Assembly: GCF_026157105.1 (NCBI RefSeq)
Contig: NZ_JANPVQ010000001.1
Location: 1,233,501 to 1,297,500, forward strand
Direction of reading: 5' to 3'
DNA length: 64,000 nt
DNA from: Sphingomicrobium marinum
Lineage (GTDB): Bacteria; Pseudomonadota; Alphaproteobacteria; Sphingomonadales; Sphingomonadaceae
Shown: piece by piece, positions 59,736 to 64,000 of the stretch
How positions within the stretch are numbered: position 1 is the first letter of the stretch
How the letters are laid out: every line of letters begins with the position of its first letter
The notes under the pieces: model-generated
Seen by the model: the letters and a program-made list of their open reading frames with translations, nothing else
The model's database searches: none
What the model was told of the DNA's origin: nothing
Translations under genes and position numbers: made by a program

Positions 59736-60296
59736 ATGGCAGTTGCAATTCGTCTCGCCCGTGGTGGCGCCAAGAAGCGTCCTTATTACCGCATCGTCGT
59801 GGCCGACAGCCGTCGTTCGCGCGACGGCAAGTTCATCGAACGCGTCGGCAGCTACAACCCGCTGCTGGGCAAGGATGACCCCGATCGCGTCAAGCTCGAC
59901 ACCGATCGCATCAAGCATTGGCTGAGCGTCGGTGCGCAACCGACCGACCGCGTCCTTCGCTTCCTCGACGCCGAAGGCATCATGAAGCGCGAACCGCGCA
60001 ACAATCCGCAGAAGGCGGAACCGGGCCAGCAGGCCAAGGATCGCGCCGAAGCCAAGGCTGCCAAGGAAGCCGAAGCTGCTGAAGCCGCCAAGGCTGCCGA
60101 AGAGGCGCCCGCTGAAGAAGCCAAGGAAGAAGTGACGGAAGAAGCGGCCACCGATGCGACGGAAGCGGCACCGGCCGAAGAAGCGGCTGCCGAGGAAGCC
60201 AAGGAAGAGGCTCCGGCTGAAGAAGCCAAGGAAGAAGCTCCGGCCGAAGAAGCCAAGGCCGACGACGCCGACGCGGACGCCGAGAAGGCCGAATAA
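59736..60296 (+). CDS. rpsP: 30S ribosomal protein S16 with long acidic Ala/Glu/Lys tail
   Basis: Residues 1-85 are standard S16 ([60 protein letters not shown]). The following 100 residues are a low-complexity extension of Ala, Glu and Lys repeats ([20 protein letters not shown], ending in DADAEKAE). S16 is normally 80-90 residues; tails of this kind occur in some alphaproteobacteria. It heads the operon rpsP-rimM-nit-trmD-rplS. AAGGAATAAG precedes the ATG. Confidence 0.95.
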   Translation: MAVAIRLARGGAKKRPYYRIVVADSRRSRDGKFIERVGSYNPLLGKDDPDRVKLDTDRIKHWLSVGAQPTDRVLRFLDAEGIMKREPRNNPQKAEPGQQAKDRAEAKAAKEAEAAEAAKAAEEAPAEEAKEEVTEEAATDATEAAPAEEAAAEEAKEEAPAEEAKEEAPAEEAKADDADADAEKAE

Positions 60297-60301
60297 CTGC
60301 C

Positions 60302-60808
60302 ATGACGTCACCGGCGGCGGAGGAACAGCGCGTGGCGCTCGCCGCCGTCGCCGGTGCGCACGGCATCAAGGGGGAGCTTCGCCTGAAGCTCTTCGCCGAG
60401 GGGCTCGACAGCCTTAAGGCGCATGACACGCTGATCGTTGGCGGAAAGCCCGCTAAGTTGGTCAGCATCCGCGATGGCGGCAAGGTGGCAGTAGCGCGCT
60501 TCGAGGGCGTCAATGACCGCGGCGCAGCGGAAAAGCTGCGCGGGACGCTGATCGAGGTCGAGCGCGACCAGTTGCCTTCGCTCGACGAAGGCGAATTCTA
60601 CTTTTCCGACCTGATTGATCTCCCCGTAGTCGATGACGCGGGCGAGCCCATCGGTCATGTCGTTGGCGTCGAGAATTTCGGTGCCTCCGATATCGTCGAA
60701 ATTGAAAAACCAAACGGCAAGCGCTTCATGGTTCCGTTGACCAAAGCCGCCGTGCCCGAATGGGATGCGGAAAAGCTGGTCGTGAACGCGGATTTCGTCG
60801 ATGCCTGA
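60302..60808 (+). CDS. rimM: 16S rRNA processing protein RimM
   Basis: Ribosome maturation factor that binds S19 and helps fold the 30S head. 168 residues: RimM N-terminal domain (VALAAVAGAHGIKGELRLKL) and PRC-barrel C-terminal domain (EFYFSDLIDLPVVDDAGEPI, EIEKPNGKRFMVPLTKAAVP). It starts five bases after the rpsP stop and overlaps the nitrilase-family gene by eight bases. Confidence 0.94.
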   Translation: MTSPAAEEQRVALAAVAGAHGIKGELRLKLFAEGLDSLKAHDTLIVGGKPAKLVSIRDGGKVAVARFEGVNDRGAAEKLRGTLIEVERDQLPSLDEGEFYFSDLIDLPVVDDAGEPIGHVVGVENFGASDIVEIEKPNGKRFMVPLTKAAVPEWDAEKLVVNADFVDA

Positions 60809-61766
60809 CGCAACGCTCAACGTCGCAATCTGCCAGGCCGCGCCTGTGCCGCTGCATATCGACAGCGGTATCGACAAGGCGGTGGGCCTCGCCAAGGCGG
60901 CGATCGCCGACGGTGCGCAGCTGGTGGCATTCGGCGAGACGTTCCTCGGCGGCTATCCGCTCTGGCTCGACGAGGCTCCGGGTGCCGCGCTGTGGGACCA
61001 TCCCGGCTCCAAGGCGATGCACCGCATCCTGATGGGGCAGGCGGTCGTCACTGGCGACGAGCGCCTCGCACCGCTGCAGGCGCTATGCGACGATCATGAC
61101 GCGATGATCTCGATCGGTGCGCACGAACGCGTGCGCTCCAGCCTCTACAACAACCAGCTGCTGCTGCGCCCCAATCAGAGGCCTTTGGACCACCGCAAGC
61201 TCGTGCCCACACACGGCGAGCGCCTCATCTGGATGCGCGGCGATGGCTCGACGCTCGGCGTGCATGACGCGGGCAAGGCCAAGGTCGGCAATTTGATCTG
61301 CTGGGAGCACTGGATGCCGCTGGCGCGCGCCGCGATGCACAACCTTCAGGAAAGCGTGCATATCGCCGCCTGGCCCACGGTGCGCGACACCTACGCCATC
61401 GCGTCGCGCCATTACGCGTTCGAAGGACGCTGCTTTGTCCTCGCTGCCGGCCTCGTCCAAACCAAGGCCGAGTTGATTGAGGGCATCGAACGCTGCGGCG
61501 GCGATGCCGATGCCGATGCGTTGGCACTCGCCCACGAGATCGAAGCCGAGACGATTAACCGTGGTGGCAGCATGATCATCGCGCCCGATGCGCGCATTCT
61601 TGCTGAGGCAGGTGAGGGCGAAGAAACCATTCACGCCGAGCTCGATCTTTCGGAGAGCGATGCCGCCAAGGCCAGCCTCGACACCGACGGCCACTATAGC
61701 CGCCCCGACATCTTCACGCTCGACGTGAACACCGCGCCCCAGCAGGGCGTGCGCTGGGACGATTAG
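60801..61766 (+). CDS. nitrilase-superfamily hydrolase (branch 1-like)
   Basis: 321-residue carbon-nitrogen hydrolase. The Glu-Lys-Cys triad is present: Glu46 in LVAFGETFLGGYPLW, Lys133 in RPLDHRKLVPTHGER, Cys167 in VGNLICWEHWMPLARAAM. The GGYPxW and CWEHxxPL sequences are those of true nitrilases and cyanide hydratases. It may hydrolyse an aromatic or aliphatic nitrile or amide; the substrate is not known. The gene overlaps rimM by eight bases and is followed immediately by trmD (TAGATG), so it is translated within the ribosome operon. Confidence 0.9.
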   Translation: MPDATLNVAICQAAPVPLHIDSGIDKAVGLAKAAIADGAQLVAFGETFLGGYPLWLDEAPGAALWDHPGSKAMHRILMGQAVVTGDERLAPLQALCDDHDAMISIGAHERVRSSLYNNQLLLRPNQRPLDHRKLVPTHGERLIWMRGDGSTLGVHDAGKAKVGNLICWEHWMPLARAAMHNLQESVHIAAWPTVRDTYAIASRHYAFEGRCFVLAAGLVQTKAELIEGIERCGGDADADALALAHEIEAETINRGGSMIIAPDARILAEAGEGEETIHAELDLSESDAAKASLDTDGHYSRPDIFTLDVNTAPQQGVRWDD

Positions 61767-62498
61767 ATGACCTTCCGCGCTTCCATTCTCACCCTCTACC
61801 CGGACATGTTTCCGGGGCCGCTCGGGCATTCGCTTGCGGGACGCGCGCTCGAGGACGGCAAGTGGTCGCTCGACGTCACCAACATCCGCGATTTCGCTGC
61901 CGACAAGCACAAGACGGTCGATGACACGCCGGCGGGCGGCGGTGCCGGCATGGTGCTGCGCTGCGATGTGCTTGCCGCCGCGCTCGACAGCGTTGCCGAT
62001 GGCCGGCCGATGCTCGCCATGACCCCGCGGGGACGCCCGCTCACGCAGGCCAAGGTGCGTGATCTGGCGGCGGGCGAGGGCGCCATCATCCTGTGCGGTC
62101 GTTTCGAAGGTTTTGACGAGCGCATCTTCGAGGCGCGCCCCATCGAGCCCGTCTCGATCGGCGACTATGTCCTCTCGGGCGGAGAGGTGGCCGCGATGGT
62201 TACCCTCGACGCTTGCATTCGCCTGCAAGGCGGGGTAATGGGCGCGGCCTCTAGCGGAGAGGACGAGAGTTTCGAAACCGGACTGCTCGAATATCCGCAT
62301 TATACCCGACCTCAAGAGTGGGAAGGGCGCACGATCCCCGAAGTGCTGCGATCTGGGGATCATGCGAAGATTGCCGCTTGGCGAAAGGCCAGGGCAATCG
62401 AAGATACAAGGTCACGGCGACCGGACTTATGGGAAGCTCATGGGGAGCCTCCGGTCCAATCGCCCTCTGGCGCGCGGTTGAAGAATGAAGAGAATTAG
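61767..62498 (+). CDS. trmD: tRNA (guanine37-N1)-methyltransferase
   Basis: Methylates G37 of tRNA to prevent frameshifting. 243 residues: [20 protein letters not shown] at the start, the disordered-loop segment [20 protein letters not shown], and the trefoil-knot SAM site [20 protein letters not shown] with [17 protein letters not shown]. The ATG directly abuts the stop of the nitrilase-family gene. Confidence 0.96.
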   Translation: MTFRASILTLYPDMFPGPLGHSLAGRALEDGKWSLDVTNIRDFAADKHKTVDDTPAGGGAGMVLRCDVLAAALDSVADGRPMLAMTPRGRPLTQAKVRDLAAGEGAIILCGRFEGFDERIFEARPIEPVSIGDYVLSGGEVAAMVTLDACIRLQGGVMGAASSGEDESFETGLLEYPHYTRPQEWEGRTIPEVLRSGDHAKIAAWRKARAIEDTRSRRPDLWEAHGEPPVQSPSGARLKNEEN

Positions 62499-62501
62499 GA
62501 A

Positions 62502-62885
62502 ATGAACCTGATCCAAGAGCTCGAAAAAGAGCAGATCGAAGCGCTTACGAGCGAAAAGAAAATCCCGGACTTCCGCCCCGGTGACACGCTGCGCGTTGGC
62601 GTTCGCGTTGTCGAAGGCGAGCGGACCCGTATTCAGAACTTCGAAGGCGTGTGCATCGCGCGCGCCAACAAGGGCGTGAACTCCAACTTCACCGTACGCA
62701 AAGTGTCGTTCGGCGAAGGTGTCGAGCGCGTCTTCCCGCTTTATTCGCCCAACGTCGACAGCATCACTGTCGTGCGCAAGGGCGCCGTTCGTCGTGCCAA
62801 GCTCTACTATCTGCGTGGCCGCACCGGTAAGGCCGCTCGTATCGCCGAGCGCAAGGACAACCGTCCCGCCAAGACCGACGCGTAA
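62502..62885 (+). CDS. rplS: 50S ribosomal protein L19
   Basis: 127-residue protein of the 30S-50S interface. [60 protein letters not shown] and [20 protein letters not shown] are the expected L19 blocks, with the C-terminal [26 protein letters not shown] precedes the ATG. Last gene of the rpsP operon; a terminator follows. Confidence 0.97.
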   Translation: MNLIQELEKEQIEALTSEKKIPDFRPGDTLRVGVRVVEGERTRIQNFEGVCIARANKGVNSNFTVRKVSFGEGVERVFPLYSPNVDSITVVRKGAVRRAKLYYLRGRTGKAARIAERKDNRPAKTDA

Positions 62886-62909
62886 GCGACGACAACTTGC
62901 GATTTCCAG

Positions 62910-62940
62910 GGGCGTCCGGCATCAACCGGGCGCCCTTTTT
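62910..62940 (+). terminator. intrinsic terminator after rplS
   Basis: GGGCGTCCGG (62910-62919) pairs with CCGGGCGCCC (62926-62935), one G-T pair, six-base loop, then TTTTT. It ends the rpsP-rimM-nit-trmD-rplS operon, 24 bases after rplS. Confidence 0.88.
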
Positions 62941-62955
62941 GTTTCCGGAGAGAAG

Positions 62956-64000
62956 ATGCGCATTGTTCTTGCTGCCGCCGCCGCTTTGGTCATGACCACC
63001 CCCGCCATGGCTGAAGATCTCACCCTCGAAGCCGTATTCGGCAGCCCGTCACTGAACGGGCCCAGCCCGCGCGCGATGAAATTGTCGCCTGACGGCACGT
63101 TGCTCACCATGCTGCGCCCGCGCGACGATGACCGCGAACGCTATGACCTTTGGGCGCTCGACACGTCGAGCGGCGAATGGCGCATGCTGGTCGACAGCGA
63201 GGAAGTCGGCACGGGCGCTGAACTGTCCGAAGCCGAAAAGATGCAGCGCGAACGCGCACGCATCGGATCGCTAAAGGGCATCGTCACCTATGACTGGTCG
63301 CCCGATGGACAATATCTGCTCGTCCCGCTCGACGGCGACCTTTATCTCGCCGGACGTGATGGTAGCGTTCAGCGCCTCACTGATACGGCCGAAGGCGAAC
63401 TCAATCCCGTGATCAGCCCCAAGGGCGGCTATGTCAGCTTCGTGCGCGATCGCCGGCTTTACGTAGGTGCGCTGGGCGAAGAGCCGCAGCCCATCACGCC
63501 GGCCGAAGAGAACGAGAACGTTTATTGGGGCGAAGCCGAATTCGTTGCGCAGGAAGAAATGGACCGCGACACCGGCTATTGGTGGAGCCCCAACGACGAC
63601 AGGATCGCCGTCCTGCGGTTCGACGAGAGCCCCGTTCGAGTAGTTACGCGCACATCGATCGGCGCCGAAAGCACCAGTAGTTTCGACCAGCGCTACCCGC
63701 TCGCCGGTACCGACAATGTCCTCAATGAACTGTGGATCGTAAATGCCGCCGATGGCGCGCGCGTCAAAGCGGATCTGGGGGACGAGACCGACATCTATAT
63801 TCCGCGCGTCGACTGGGGCCCCGATGGCAAGACGCTCTACGTCCAGCGTCAGAACCGTGCCCAGACGACACTGGACCTGCTGGCCGTCGATCCGCTTACC
63901 GGAGAGAGCCAGCTACTGTTTTCCGAAAAGGCAGCGGAGCGGCACTGGATCAATCTCACCAAGAATTATCGCTTCCTGAAGAATGGCGGCATCCTGTGGT
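62956..64000 (+). CDS. S9/DPP4-family peptidase (3' end outside window)
   Basis: 348 residues are visible, with a signal peptide (IVLAAAAALVMTTPAMA), so the protein is exported. The N-terminal propeller of dipeptidyl-peptidase IV type is present: LTLEAVFGSPSLNGPSPRAM, FVAQEEMDRDTGYWWSPNDD (the Glu-rich and 'YWWSPND' segments typical of bacterial DPP4), AVLRFDESPV and ELWIVNAADG. The catalytic alpha/beta-hydrolase domain would lie beyond the right edge, so activity cannot be confirmed here. ATG follows GGAGAGAAG. Confidence 0.88.
   Translation, partial: MRIVLAAAAALVMTTPAMAEDLTLEAVFGSPSLNGPSPRAMKLSPDGTLLTMLRPRDDDRERYDLWALDTSSGEWRMLVDSEEVGTGAELSEAEKMQRERARIGSLKGIVTYDWSPDGQYLLVPLDGDLYLAGRDGSVQRLTDTAEGELNPVISPKGGYVSFVRDRRLYVGALGEEPQPITPAEENENVYWGEAEFVAQEEMDRDTGYWWSPNDDRIAVLRFDESPVRVVTRTSIGAESTSSFDQRYPLAGTDNVLNELWIVNAADGARVKADLGDETDIYIPRVDWGPDGKTLYVQRQNRAQTTLDLLAVDPLTGESQLLFSEKAAERHWINLTKNYRFLKNGGILW

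Overview
This window looks like chromosomal DNA of an alphaproteobacterium of the order Sphingomonadales. The evidence is high-GC coding DNA, the CckA and ChpT phosphorelay proteins, an HdaA-type DnaA regulator, a GTTC-N7-GTTC SOS box before recA, and gene neighbourhoods that I recall as typical of sphingomonads (lptD/pepA/holC/ndk, then purN/purM/hdaA/ppk/ppx, then rnd/aspS). No genus can be named from the sequence alone. Most of the window is core genome. No CRISPR array, transposase, integrase, prophage or complete tRNA gene was seen.

Layout. 1-3.9 kb: partial lptD, divergent from pepA-holC-ndk. 3.9-7.24 kb: an accessory segment wedged between ndk and purN. It holds hypothetical and exported proteins of lower GC and a broken second copy of the middle of ndk. 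7.27-18.3 kb: a purine pair (a PurN fused to a YjbR-like domain, and PurM), a DUF2066-like exported protein, hdaA, the polyphosphate pair ppk/ppx, an I78 inhibitor lipoprotein, rnd, aspS and a tiny DUF2256 gene. 18.3-25.7 kb: amidohydrolase, greB, slt, then dapA-smpB-DUF2062 and an exported M13 peptidase. 25.7-29.8 kb: cckA, a single-domain response regulator, and recA under an SOS box. 29.8-38 kb: MFS exporter, GST, a dicarboxylate/amino-acid symporter, a HAD phosphatase, a divergent EF-G-like GTPase, rpoH and rluD. 38-43.9 kb: chpT and a compact chemotaxis operon cheA-W-Y-B-R. 43.9-46.4 kb: an amidase gene whose stop codon runs into the RNase P RNA gene, a J-domain protein, a thioesterase and sufE.

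46.4-50.5 kb is a phage-shock (Psp) locus and the most distinctive region. pspF is divergent from pspA-pspB-pspC. Downstream of pspC lie five further small genes, each encoding one membrane helix plus a short coiled coil that ends in the motif seen in PspB and in the PspC tail. A good sigma-54 promoter and two inverted repeats lie between pspF and pspA.

50.6-57.7 kb: sodB, then a tightly overlapping minus-strand operon dapF-mtaB-ftsY-ispZ-ABC ATPase-ABC permease, and DUF2165 and DUF924 genes. 58.2-62.9 kb: ffh and the ribosome operon rpsP-rimM-trmD-rplS, with a nitrilase-family gene inserted between rimM and trmD. The window ends inside an S9/DPP4-family peptidase.

How genes connect. CckA and ChpT are successive steps of the relay that controls CtrA in alphaproteobacteria. 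FtsY and Ffh are receptor and GTPase of the same targeting pathway. DapA and DapF act in lysine/diaminopimelate synthesis. Ppk and Ppx make and degrade polyphosphate. Gene packing is extreme: five of the eight convergent gene pairs overlap by exactly four bases through their stop codons, and the other three (after ndk, recA and sodB) each have a terminator hairpin.
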